Below are positions 44,929 through 53,253 of a DNA stretch of 64,000 nt, in pieces (position 1 is the first letter of the stretch; the number at the start of each line of letters is the position of its first letter). The translations under genes and the position numbers were made by a program. The DNA is from Akkermansia muciniphila (GTDB lineage: Bacteria > Verrucomicrobiota > Verrucomicrobiia > Verrucomicrobiales > DEV007): positions 1 through 64,000 of the forward strand of contig CAMCXS010000003.1 in NCBI GenBank assembly GCA_945883495.1, given 5' to 3'. The notes under the pieces are model-generated. The model saw only the letters and a program-made list of their open reading frames with translations, was not told the DNA's origin and made no database searches.

Positions 44929-45373
44929 GCGCTGGATAGCCGTTAAAAGGAGGAGGCGAAGATGTCTAGGAAAATACTTACAGATTGTGCGAGTTTTCTC
45001 AAGAATGAGTCGACTGCTCGACCGTGGGTCGGGGGCAGGCGGGGCGTGATTGGGTGATTTTGACGAAATCGTCACAGAGACAGGGGCGGCGGTGCCCGGG
45101 AGCGTGACGATCCCGGGAGGGGGGATGTGCTGGAATTCGGCGAACAGGCGAGGGCTTGTCGATGCTCCTGCAATCCGAAATGGAACGCCTGGCGCACAAC
45201 GCCACAAAGCACAAAGCGAATGCGGGGGCGCCGATGTTGGAGGTAGGCCGGATGCGCCATTCAGGTGAAAGAGCGGCCATGTCCAGAACACATGTTTGGT
45301 CTGATCGTTGGAGCCTTCGCGTCTTCATGCGAGCCCATTCCATCCCTCTTTGGGATGAATGCCCGAGGCTGGC

Positions 45374-45498
45374 GACAATTGGCGGATCCCGCGATTGTCC
45401 CGCACCTTTCAGGGCGGGGCGCATTCATCGGTTCCCCAGGGCTGCGGTCGCTGCAGCTCCCTGCGCCCTGGGCTGGCCTGTCCCGGCCCGTTGGGCCT
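45374..45498. repeat. REP-like palindromic element, copy 1
   Basis: A 125-bp element with several potential hairpins: GACAAT/ATTGTC, CCGCACC-type arm with GGGCGG, CCAGGGC/GCCCTGG, and GGCCC-GTT-GGGCC. It matches the element at 45714 along its whole length (offset 340 to 344 bp). Such elements are often mobilised by REP-associated tyrosine transposases; none is in this window. Confidence 0.85.
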
Positions 45499-45551
45499 GG
45501 AGGAGTCGTGATGACCTCGGTTCACTGTGTTTCATTTGGCAGGGAAGAGTT

Positions 45552-45650
45552 GCTGGATCGGGAGAGCGACGGCCGACGTGCAAAGAGGAGGCGGCGACTT
45601 GGCAAGTTGGAGAGGCAGTTTGCCAAGTTGAAGAGGCAGTTTGCCATGTT
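45552..45650. repeat. 46-bp leader plus 21-bp repeat, 2.5 units (right copy)
   Basis: The leader at 45552-45597 matches 29829-29874 over its full 46 bp with few differences, followed by units at 45598, 45619 and a partial one at 45640. Orientation is the same as the left copy, 15723 bp away. Confidence 0.9.
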
Positions 45651-45713
45651 CTCTAGAGGATTAGGCGGGGTGGCGGGCAGCCTGTTCCTCAAATCAAAGC
45701 GCTGTAAGCGCGG

Positions 45714-45842
45714 GACAACGGGTGGAACCTCCGATTGTCCCGCACCTTTCAGGGCGGAACGCGTGTCCTTGGGGTTCCCCAGGGCTGCGGTCGCTACAAG
45801 CTCCCTACGCCCTGGGCTTTCCTTTCCCGGCCCGTTGGGCCT
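45714..45842. repeat. REP-like palindromic element, copy 2
   Basis: The second full copy of the element at 45374-45498, with the same hairpins and a 4-bp length difference in its second half. It ends about 190 bp before the PSD1 gene. Confidence 0.85.
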
Positions 45843-46032
45843 ATCGGAATCGCTTCTGACTTGTGAGTAAGAGCCAGAGGGGGGGGCTGCCTCGCCTCAG
45901 GAGAGCGGCTATGCTCGTGCGGATGTCAATTGGGGATGCGGCCTTGGTGGCGGCTCCAAAACTCGCACAGAACGCGGAGTCCTTGGTGAAAGTTGCAAGA
46001 TGCAACGGGTGTGATCTAAGTGCCCAGACGAT

Positions 46033-49000
46033 ATGAAGAACCTCCTACCGTTGATCCTTGTCGTGGAGCTGCTTGGCGCGGCTGCCCAAGCCGCTTCCAC
46101 CGGCAAGGTTGAGTTCAACCGTGATGTGCGGCCGATCCTGGCGGACGCTTGCTTCCACTGTCATGGTCCAGATCCAGGCACTCGCGAGGCTGGGTTGCGG
46201 CTCGATACGGAGGCCGGTTTCTTCACGGCGGAGGAAGGGGAAACGCCCACGGTGGTCAAGGGCGATCCGGATCTCAGCGAGCTCTATTTGCGCTTGGTCT
46301 CCGATGACGAGGACGAGATCATGCCGCCGCCCAAGGCGCACAAGGAGCTGAAGCCGGAGCAGATCGCCACGATCCGGCAGTGGATCGTGGAAGGGGCCCC
46401 GTGGGAGGCGCATTGGTCGTTGATCCCTCCGTCCCGGCCCGCGTTGCCGCCGGTGCGCAATCCCAAGTGGGCGCGCAATGACATCGATCACTTTGTCCTC
46501 AACCGGTTGGAAGCCGCCGGGCTGCAACCCGCTCCCGAGGCTCCCGCGCCCGGTTTGATCCGGAGGGTGGCGCTTGATTTGACCGGCCTGCCCCCGGCCC
46601 CGGAACTCCTGGATCGCTATGTGGCCAAGGCCAGAGGCGGGCTGTTGCCGGACCCGGCTTACCGGGAGCTCGTGGAGGAATTGCTGGCTTCTCCGGCTTA
46701 TGGAGAACACCGGGCTCGATACTGGCTGGACGCGGCTCGCTATGCGGACACGCACGGTCTGCATTTTGATAAATACCGGGAGATGTGGCCTTACCGGGAC
46801 TGGGTTGTCCGGGCGTTCAATCGCAACCAGCCCTTTGACCTCTTTACGATCGAGCAAATCGCCGGGGACTTGCTGCCCAATCCGACGGAGGATCAACGGA
46901 TCGCCACGGGCTTCCAGCGTTGCAACATCACGACGAACGAAGGGGGAACGATTGACGAGGAGAACTTGGCGAACTACGCCTCGGACCGTGTCCAGACCTT
47001 GGGCTGGGTTTACTTTGGGCTTACGACGAACTGCGCGCAGTGTCACGATCACAAGTTCGATCCGATCACGACGCGGGATTATTACTCGATGGCCGCGTTC
47101 TTCCGGAACACGACGCAGAAGGCGAAGGACGGGAACGTAAAGGATGGGTTGGGCCCGGTGCTGGTACTCCCCGAGGAGAAGGACCGGCCGCGGTGGAATG
47201 CGCTGCCGGCGGAGATTGCCTCCGCCAAGACGAAAGTGGACGAAGCCCGGCGTCTCGCACGGCCGGAATTCGAGACGTGGTTGGCGGCGGCGAAGCCGGA
47301 GGATCTCGATCGCGATCTTCCGGCGACCGGCCTCATCACGCATTTGGCGCTCAACGAAGGGGAAGGCAGTGAAGTAGGCGCAACGTGTGGGCCGGCCGCG
47401 AAATTCTCCGCGACGGGGCCCGTGGTTTGGAAGAGCGATGGGAAGATCGGCCCGGCGCCGGTGCTTTCGGCGGCGAGCACGTTTGAGATCGGGGAGACCG
47501 GGAATTTCGAGAAGAATCAGCCGTTCAGCTACGGGGCCTGGGTCCGCGCCGGGAGCGTCGGCGTGAGCGGAGGGATCCTCGCGCGGATGGATCAGCAGGA
47601 GGGACACCGGGGCTGGGATCTTTGGCAAAACGGAAACAGCTTCGCGGTCCACATCATCAGTTCCTGGCCCAAAGATGCGTTGCGGGTATCGACTCGCCGC
47701 CCCGTGGTGCGGCAGGGCCAGTGGCAGCATGTCTTTGTGACCTATGACGGCAGTGGCCGAGCAGCCGGGATCAAGTTGTATCTCAACGGAGAGGCGCAGG
47801 AATTGAAGGTGGATACGGATGTCCTCAAGGGATCCATCAAGACCACCACGCCCACGAGGATCGGGCGTCGCAGCCACTCTCAGGTCTTCGAAGGCGGCTC
47901 GGTCCAGGATGTCCGGGTCTATGACCGCAAGTTGGAGGCGGGCGAAGTCAAGTCATTGGCGGACGTCGTGCCGTTGCGAGGCATTCTGGCGGCGGGAAAT
48001 CTGAAGGCGCCGCAGAAGAATCAACTCTTCGAGCACTACATCGCGAGCCGCTACGAGCCTTTTCAGTCCGCCAGCGCCTTGAGCGCCAAATTGGAGGCGG
48101 AGCAAACCGCGATTCGCGACCGGAGCCCGATGACGCACATCCAAGAGGAGCGCCAGGATGCGATGCCGATGGCGAACATTCTGATGCGCGGGCAATACGA
48201 CAAGCCCGGCGAGCAAGTGACGGCGGCGATCCCGGCGGCGCTTGGCAAGTTACCGGACGGGGCTCCGAAGAACCGGCTGGGTTTGGCGGAATGGCTGGTG
48301 AGCGAGCAAAATCCCCTGACCGCGCGAGTCACGGTGAACCGGATGTGGCAGGAGTTGTTCGGGCGGGGGCTGGTGCTGACGTCGGAGGATTTTGGCATCA
48401 TGGGCACGCCAGCGTCTCATCCGGAGCTGCTCGATTGGCTCGCGGTGGAATTCATGGACAAGGGGTGGAACGTGAAACACTTCTACCGGATCTTAGTGAC
48501 CTCTTCGACCTATCGGCAAGCGGCGTTGATCACGCCGGAAAAGCTGGAGAAGGATCGAGACAACGCGCTGCTCAGCCGGGGGCCGCGGTTCCGGATGGAT
48601 GGCGAGATGTTGCGTGACTACGCCCTTGCCGCGAGCGGGACGTTGTCCGCCCGAAGCGGTGGACCGGGAACCAAACCCTACCAGCCGGAGAACGTGTGGG
48701 AGGTGGTCGGCATGGGCACGGAGCGTTATCAGCAGGACAAAGGGGAGAATCTCTACCGGCGCACGCTCTACAGCTTCTGGAAGCGGATGGCGCCGCCGAC
48801 AAACATGGAAATCTTTAACGCTCCAAGCCGCGAGGTTTGCACCGTGCGCCGGGACCGGACGAATACGCCGCTCCAAGCCTTGGTGACCATGAACGATCCG
48901 CAATTCGTGGAAGCAGCGCGGAATCTTGCGCAACTGGCGGTGCGCTCCGCGGAGCCGGATGAAGGGCGGTTGGCCAGCATCGGCCAGCGGTTGCTTTGCC

Positions 49001-49206
49001 GGACTTGGCGGGCCGAGGAAGTGAAGATTCTCGAAGCGAGCTTGGCGGAGTTGCGAGCGCATTATGCCGCCCAACCGGCGGATGCCCAAGCTTTGCTCAA
49101 GGTCGGGGAATCGCCCGCAGATCCGGCCTTGCCCGCTCCGGAGTTGGCGGCCTGGACCATGCTTTGCAACCAGGTCATGAACTTGGATGAAGTGCTGAAC
49201 AAATAA
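46033..49206 (+). CDS. PSD1-type cytochrome protein with LamG-like domain (DUF1549/DUF1553)
   Basis: A 1057-aa exported protein (signal MKNLLPLILVVELLGAAAQA). In order: a planctomycete-type cytochrome c domain with CFHCH (about 40-44), DUF1549 with RRVALDLTGLPP and CAQCHDHKFDP (a second CxxCH), a concanavalin/LamG-like domain at about 445-640 (FSYGAWVRAG, WQHVFVTYDGSG), and the C-terminal DUF1553/PSD1 domain (NPLTARVTVNRMWQELFGRG, DRTNTPLQALVTMNDPQFVEAA). These proteins are thought to handle polysaccharides, with the haem domain possibly giving oxidative activity; no substrate is proven. The DUF1501 partner begins 11 bp downstream, a fixed arrangement in these phyla. The REP-containing region precedes it. 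Confidence 0.93.
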   Translation: MKNLLPLILVVELLGAAAQAASTGKVEFNRDVRPILADACFHCHGPDPGTREAGLRLDTEAGFFTAEEGETPTVVKGDPDLSELYLRLVSDDEDEIMPPPKAHKELKPEQIATIRQWIVEGAPWEAHWSLIPPSRPALPPVRNPKWARNDIDHFVLNRLEAAGLQPAPEAPAPGLIRRVALDLTGLPPAPELLDRYVAKARGGLLPDPAYRELVEELLASPAYGEHRARYWLDAARYADTHGLHFDKYREMWPYRDWVVRAFNRNQPFDLFTIEQIAGDLLPNPTEDQRIATGFQRCNITTNEGGTIDEENLANYASDRVQTLGWVYFGLTTNCAQCHDHKFDPITTRDYYSMAAFFRNTTQKAKDGNVKDGLGPVLVLPEEKDRPRWNALPAEIASAKTKVDEARRLARPEFETWLAAAKPEDLDRDLPATGLITHLALNEGEGSEVGATCGPAAKFSATGPVVWKSDGKIGPAPVLSAASTFEIGETGNFEKNQPFSYGAWVRAGSVGVSGGILARMDQQEGHRGWDLWQNGNSFAVHIISSWPKDALRVSTRRPVVRQGQWQHVFVTYDGSGRAAGIKLYLNGEAQELKVDTDVLKGSIKTTTPTRIGRRSHSQVFEGGSVQDVRVYDRKLEAGEVKSLADVVPLRGILAAGNLKAPQKNQLFEHYIASRYEPFQSASALSAKLEAEQTAIRDRSPMTHIQEERQDAMPMANILMRGQYDKPGEQVTAAIPAALGKLPDGAPKNRLGLAEWLVSEQNPLTARVTVNRMWQELFGRGLVLTSEDFGIMGTPASHPELLDWLAVEFMDKGWNVKHFYRILVTSSTYRQAALITPEKLEKDRDNALLSRGPRFRMDGEMLRDYALAASGTLSARSGGPGTKPYQPENVWEVVGMGTERYQQDKGENLYRRTLYSFWKRMAPPTNMEIFNAPSREVCTVRRDRTNTPLQALVTMNDPQFVEAARNLAQLAVRSAEPDEGRLASIGQRLLCRTWRAEEVKILEASLAELRAHYAAQPADAQALLKVGESPADPALPAPELAAWTMLCNQVMNLDEVLNK

Positions 49207-49217
49207 CGCGAACCATC

Positions 49218-50657
49218 ATGAATCCATTGCCAGACTGGACCAATTTCGAGAACCGCCGCCGTTTCCTGGGGCGTGGCCGGGACGTGATTGGCTTTGCCGC
49301 GCTTCAAGCCTTGCTCAGCCAAGCCCAGGCTCGTCCGGGGGCGGTGGCGACCCACTTTCCGGCCAAAGCCAAGCGGGTGATCTACCTGCACATGGTCGGG
49401 GGGCCATCCCAGATGGATCTGTTCGATTACAAGCCGAAGATGGCGGAGTATTACGATAAGGATCTTCCGGACAGCATCCGCCAAGGGCAGCGCTTGACCA
49501 CGATGACCAGCGGCCAGGCCCGCTTCCCGATCGCGCCTTCGAAATACCGGTTCGCCCAAAAAGGCGAATGCGGGATGTGGATGAACGATGAGCTGCTGCC
49601 TTACCTTGGGCAAGCGGCGGATAACATTTGCTGGATGCGTTCCTTGCATACGGAGGCGATCAACCACGAACCTGCGATTTGCGCGATGCAGACGGGAAAT
49701 CAGATCACCGGCCGGCCTTGTCTCGGTTCTTGGGCCTCCTATGGTTTGGGTTCGGTGAACGACAACTTGCCGTCGTTCGTGGTCTTGATCGCGACACCGA
49801 CGAACCGGGAGCAGGAGCAAGCCATTTCGCCCCGGCTTTGGTCGAGCGGTTATTTGCCGAGCGAATACGCGGGCGTCTCCTTCCGAAGTAAAGGGGATCC
49901 GATCCTCTTCATCAACAATCCTCCCGGGGTGCCCTCCCAGGTGCGGAAGCACACGATTCAAACTCTCAATCAGCTCAATGAGTTGACCTATCGGGAAGTC
50001 GGTGATCCGGAGACCAATGCCCGGATTCAGCAATATGAAATGGCGTTCCGGATGCAGGCCAGCGTGCCGGAATTGACCGACTTAAGCCAGGAACCGGATC
50101 ATGTCTTTACGTTGTATGGCGATGAGGCTCGTAAGCCGGGCTCCTTCGCGAACAGCGTCCTGATGGCGCGGCGCTTGGCAGAACGGGGCGTGCGGTTTGT
50201 GCAGATCTATCACAACAATTGGGATCACCACAGCAACGTCAACGGCCGCATGCCGAGCCAGTGCAAGGACGTGGATCAACCGTGCCACGCCTTGATTCGC
50301 GATCTTCAGGAACGGGGAATGTTCGACGATACCTTGGTCATCTGGGGTGGGGAATTTGGCCGGACGATCTATAGCCAAGGTGGATTGTCCAAGGAGAACT
50401 ATGGGCGCGATCACCATCCGCGTTGTTTTACCATGTGGATGGCGGGCGGCGGAGTCAAAGGCGGAACGATCTACGGAGAAACCGATGACTTCAGTTACAA
50501 CATCGTGAAAGACCCTCTACATATTAGCGACTTCCACGCCACGGTGTTGCACCTCTTGGGCTACAATCACGAGCGTTTTACCTACAAGTTCCAGGGGTTG
50601 GATCAACGACTCACCGGCGTGGAGCCCCGGCGCGTGGTCAAGGAGTTGCTCGCCTGA
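49218..50657 (+). CDS. DUF1501 family protein, copy 2
   Basis: A 479-aa partner of the PSD1 protein. A Tat-like leader is present (RRRFLGRGRDVIGFAALQALL) and the DUF1501 segments are clear: VIYLHMVGGPSQMDLFDYKP, SLHTEAINHEPAICAMQTG, VQIYHNNWDHHSNV, WGGEFGRT and DHHPRCFTMWMAGGG. The sulfatase/phosphatase-like fold is family knowledge; a catalytic role is not shown. The gene is 11 bp after the PSD1 stop and is almost certainly cotranscribed. Its last 20 bp overlap the convergent cysteine desulfurase gene. Confidence 0.94.
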   Translation: MNPLPDWTNFENRRRFLGRGRDVIGFAALQALLSQAQARPGAVATHFPAKAKRVIYLHMVGGPSQMDLFDYKPKMAEYYDKDLPDSIRQGQRLTTMTSGQARFPIAPSKYRFAQKGECGMWMNDELLPYLGQAADNICWMRSLHTEAINHEPAICAMQTGNQITGRPCLGSWASYGLGSVNDNLPSFVVLIATPTNREQEQAISPRLWSSGYLPSEYAGVSFRSKGDPILFINNPPGVPSQVRKHTIQTLNQLNELTYREVGDPETNARIQQYEMAFRMQASVPELTDLSQEPDHVFTLYGDEARKPGSFANSVLMARRLAERGVRFVQIYHNNWDHHSNVNGRMPSQCKDVDQPCHALIRDLQERGMFDDTLVIWGGEFGRTIYSQGGLSKENYGRDHHPRCFTMWMAGGGVKGGTIYGETDDFSYNIVKDPLHISDFHATVLHLLGYNHERFTYKFQGLDQRLTGVEPRRVVKELLA

Positions 50658-51804
50658 CGACGGGCCCGCCGCCCGACGGCTGGAGAGAGGCGATCCGGGC
50701 CAACGCTTGGTCGAGACGGACCAATGTCTCCTCGATTTCGGCGTCCGTGGTGTCCCGGGAGAGAGAGAAGCGGATGCTGCTCTTCACCAATTCGGGAGGA
50801 ATCCCCATGGCGGTGAGGACGGGCGATGGATTTCGAGCCGCGCTCCCGCAAGCGGAACCGGGGGAAGCGCAAATCCCCGCTTGATCGAGTAGAATGAGGA
50901 TCGCTTCCGCATCCACGCCTGGGAACGCGATGTTTGTGGTATTCGGCAGTCTCGGTGCTCCGGCTCCGTGGACAATCGCTTGAGGAGAACGGCGTTGAAT
51001 CCCGGTCTCCAAGCGGTCGCGCAGCTCGGCAATTCGGAAATCCGGCAAGCTCACGAGGAGACTGGCGGCGCAGCCGAGTCCCACGATCCCGGTAACGTTC
51101 TCGGTGCCGGAGCGTCTCCCTTGCTCCTGGCCTCCGCCCTGCAAAAGCGGTTCAAATCGCAAACGGCGATTGATGTAGAGCGCGCCCGTTCCCTTGGGCC
51201 CATGAAATTTGTGGCCAGAGAGGGCCAGCATGGAAATGGGCAGAGCAGAGACGTTGACGGGAATCTTCCCGACTGCTTGCACGGCATCGGTGATCAGCAG
51301 AGCCTTGTGTGCGTGGGCGAGCTCGGCGATTTCAGGGATGGGGTTGATCACCCCGGTCTCGTTGTTTGCCCAGATGACGCTCGCGATGGAGGGGCGGTCT
51401 GCGATGGCGGCAGAGAAGGCTTCGAGATCGGGCAGTCCGTGCTGATCGACGGGAATGCGGACAACTTCGAGCCCGCGTTGTTCCCAGAAGCGGCAGGGCG
51501 CCGTCGTGGCGCTATGTTCGGTCGCGGTCAAGACGATGCGGCGCCGTTCCGGAAACGAGAGAATGGCCGAATGCAACGCGGTATTCAGAGACTCCGTGCC
51601 TCCACTGGTGAACACAATCTCTTCGGGTAAGGCACCGATCAGGGCCGCAACTTCTGCCCGCGCCGTTTCGATGGCGTGGTGGGCGTGCTTGCCTGCCGTA
51701 TGGCGAGACGAGGGATTGCCCCAGAGCTCGTCGGCACATTCCGCCGACCGCTGCACCACCTGGGGCGCGGTTTTCGTGGTGGCATTGTTGTCGAGGTAAA
51801 TCAC
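50638..51804 (-). CDS. Cysteine desulfurase (IscS/NifS family)
   Basis: A 388-aa PLP enzyme that moves sulfur from cysteine to scaffold proteins for Fe-S clusters and tRNA thiolation. YLDNNATT at the N-terminus, SGGTESLN, TATEHSA, the PLP Lys199 in LSGHKFHGPKG, RSGTENV, and the persulfide Cys319 in GSACGS are present. No IscU or other isc/suf gene is adjacent. The ATG at 51804 is 6 bp downstream of the GIY-YIG stop. Its 3' end overlaps the convergent DUF1501 gene by 20 bp. Confidence 0.95.
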   Translation of the reverse strand: MIYLDNNATTKTAPQVVQRSAECADELWGNPSSRHTAGKHAHHAIETARAEVAALIGALPEEIVFTSGGTESLNTALHSAILSFPERRRIVLTATEHSATTAPCRFWEQRGLEVVRIPVDQHGLPDLEAFSAAIADRPSIASVIWANNETGVINPIPEIAELAHAHKALLITDAVQAVGKIPVNVSALPISMLALSGHKFHGPKGTGALYINRRLRFEPLLQGGGQEQGRRSGTENVTGIVGLGCAASLLVSLPDFRIAELRDRLETGIQRRSPQAIVHGAGAPRLPNTTNIAFPGVDAEAILILLDQAGICASPGSACGSAARNPSPVLTAMGIPPELVKSSIRFSLSRDTTDAEIEETLVRLDQALARIASLQPSGGGPVVRRATP

Positions 51805-51810
51805 GCTAGA

Positions 51811-52101
51811 TCAGGCGGGGAGCCACGAGAACGGTTCGACGGACGCGATTGCTTGTTCCTTTTCGGGGCGCGCAAGGGCCTTGAAAGCAGCCTCCGCTTT
51901 GAGTGCCGCCGAGCGGGAACCAACTTCCCAACTCGCCATGACGGTGAGAGGGCCGCGTCCCCGAGTGTAGCGGGCGCCCGTCCCCGCGGCGTGCTGGGTG
52001 AGGCGTCGCTCTACGTCGGTCGTGATTCCGCAATACAAGGTCCCGTCGCCGCAGCGGAGGACATAGAGAAACCAAGCGGGAGCAGGGGCTGGTGCGGACA
52101 T
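51811..52101 (-). CDS. GIY-YIG domain protein (UPF0213/YhbQ type)
   Basis: A 96-aa stand-alone GIY-YIG nuclease-fold protein. The motif reads FLYVLRCGDGTLYCGIT, where YVL and YCG are the two halves; RRLTQHAAGTGARYTRGRGP carries the conserved Arg and His region; and the Glu in AALKAEAAFKAL is the metal ligand. The cellular role of this subfamily is unclear, perhaps DNA repair. It is 6 bp upstream of the cysteine desulfurase gene, probably in one transcript. Confidence 0.92.
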   Translation of the reverse strand: MSAPAPAPAWFLYVLRCGDGTLYCGITTDVERRLTQHAAGTGARYTRGRGPLTVMASWEVGSRSAALKAEAAFKALARPEKEQAIASVEPFSWLPA

Positions 52102-52162
52102 TCCGAGTCACGGTATCCTCAAACCACGGACCTGCCAAAGAGAGACGGCGAGGTGCACAGAA

Positions 52163-52191
52163 TTGATTCTCAAAAATAGATTTGCTATAAA
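52163..52191 (+). promoter_or_regulatory. Strong sigma70-type promoter for the first mini-pseudopilin
   Basis: TTGATT at 52163-52168, a 17-bp AT-rich spacer and TATAAA at 52186-52191. The ATG at 52218 is 26 bp downstream. This is the best canonical promoter in the window. Confidence 0.7.
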
Positions 52192-52217
52192 TATCGGAAC
52201 TGCGATAATAAAGAAAC

Positions 52218-52604
52218 ATGAGAATCTCTTGTGCGATTCGTGGAGAGAAGGGCGGCTTTACGCTGGTCGAACTCCTTGTAGTGATCCTGCTCATTACCTT
52301 TCTCACGGCGGTGGCCCTCCCCGCGCTGGGACGCTGTCACGAAACCGCTGAATTCGTCCGGGATGTTGAGAACGCCCGCAACATTGCATCGATCGCTCAC
52401 AGCGCTGAGGCGGCGGGAGCTCTCGTTGTTGATCCGAACGGCAGCGTGGTGGCGACGATCCGGACTCTTTCCGCGGGCGTCACGGTGAGCCGCGGAGCCC
52501 TTCAGGGCCAGACCTACCGGGTGAGCATCGCGGAAGCGGAGATTCCAGGGGCCGCGCGGTTCCTGCGCGTGGAGAACGGATTACTGGTCTATCGTGCGCA
52601 ATGA
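52218..52604 (+). CDS. Short pseudopilin-like protein, tandem copy 1
   Basis: A 128-aa protein with a prepilin peptidase site and hydrophobic stem (GGFTLVELLVVILLITFLTAV) after a positively charged leader. The remainder is a small globular part: ENARNIASIAHSAEAAGALVV, then VATIRTLSAGV and a C-terminal FLRVENGLLVY. It is homologous to the gene 193 bp downstream. Such very short pilin-like proteins occur as multi-copy families in Verrucomicrobiota; their role is not known. A canonical promoter lies upstream and a set of hairpins lies between the two copies. Confidence 0.88.
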   Translation: MRISCAIRGEKGGFTLVELLVVILLITFLTAVALPALGRCHETAEFVRDVENARNIASIAHSAEAAGALVVDPNGSVVATIRTLSAGVTVSRGALQGQTYRVSIAEAEIPGAARFLRVENGLLVYRAQ

Positions 52605-52654
52605 GGCTGGGAAATCAGGAAGATGGGTGTTAATGGAACTGATGGTCAGAAAGG

Positions 52655-52719
52655 GCGGAATGCGTGGGCGATTCCGCTACGAGAATGAATTCTGAGTAGC
52701 GGAATTCCCAAGAATTCCG
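52655..52719. promoter_or_regulatory. Alternating inverted repeats between the two pseudopilin genes
   Basis: GCGGAAT (52655-52661), ATTCCGCTAC (52671-52680), GTAGCGGAAT (52696-52705) and GAATTCCG (52712-52719) can pair in mutually exclusive ways. The strongest are the 10-bp stem 52671-52680/52696-52705 and the 8-bp stem CGGAATTC (52700-52707)/GAATTCCG with a CCAA loop. No T-run follows. It could be an attenuator, a termination or RNA-processing site, or a protein-binding array. Confidence 0.6.
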
Positions 52720-52796
52720 TTCCAGCGTCCATCACAATCATTCACATCCCAGGAAGATTGACGATTAGGCAGAATTGAATAAACTCGTATTTATTC

Positions 52797-53186
52797 ATGA
52801 AGGCCCTGGAACCCCCGAGCCGCGTACGAATCGTCGGCTTGAGTTTGGTCGAGATGCTCACCGTCATTGCCGTGATCGGTATCTTGGTCGCGGTTGCCAC
52901 CGGGGCGTTAGGACGGGTCAACCGTTCGGCGGCCGACAGCAAGGATCTGCAGAATGCACGTCAACTGGCGACGGTTTGCCAGAGCGCGCAATCCGCTGGT
53001 GTCGACTTCGTGGATTCGGGCGGAGATTTGCAGGTTACGATTCGCAACATTCAGGCTGGGGCGATGGGCACAAAGCGAGAGTTTGCGGGTCAGGTCTTCT
53101 GCGTTCCGATCGCGGATCAAGATATTCCGGGTGCATCGCGGCATCTTTATCTCCGCTCAGGATTACTGATTTTTGATCCGCAGTAG
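52797..53186 (+). CDS. Short pseudopilin-like protein, tandem copy 2
   Basis: A 129-aa paralogue of the protein at 52218, with the stem VGLSLVEMLTVIAVIGILVAV, then NARQLATVCQSAQSAG, VTIRNIQAG and the C-terminal LYLRSGLLIFDPQ. The stem replaces Phe with Leu before VEM. The two copies align along their full length despite diverged sequence. The upstream region is AT-rich with TTGACG at 52758, but no well-spaced -10. The next gene starts 67 bp downstream. Confidence 0.86.
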   Translation: MKALEPPSRVRIVGLSLVEMLTVIAVIGILVAVATGALGRVNRSAADSKDLQNARQLATVCQSAQSAGVDFVDSGGDLQVTIRNIQAGAMGTKREFAGQVFCVPIADQDIPGASRHLYLRSGLLIFDPQ

Positions 53187-53253
53187 CGAGGTTTTCGCCG
53201 CGAGGTGGTCTGCCGTCTTGACCGGTGCGGCCTCTGCCGGTAGGGACAGGACC

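Larger units (their letters stand above)
44929..46032. other. 1.1-kb intergenic region with REP-like elements and repeat copy
   Basis: No gene can be supported here. Short open frames on both strands are of low-complexity or repeat origin. The region holds two REP-like elements and, between them, the second copy of the 46-bp leader and 21-bp repeat. The 45100-45300 part may be decayed coding sequence, but I cannot name it. Confidence 0.7.

Noticed and set aside
45156-45870. Overlapping plus-strand frames in the REP and repeat region
   Set aside because: They run through REP-like hairpins and the 21-bp repeat and show no coding signal beyond the repeat.
46045-47877. 610-codon minus-strand frame opposite the PSD1 gene
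   Set aside because: It is antisense to a gene with strong domain evidence, and its composition is Arg/Pro-rich.
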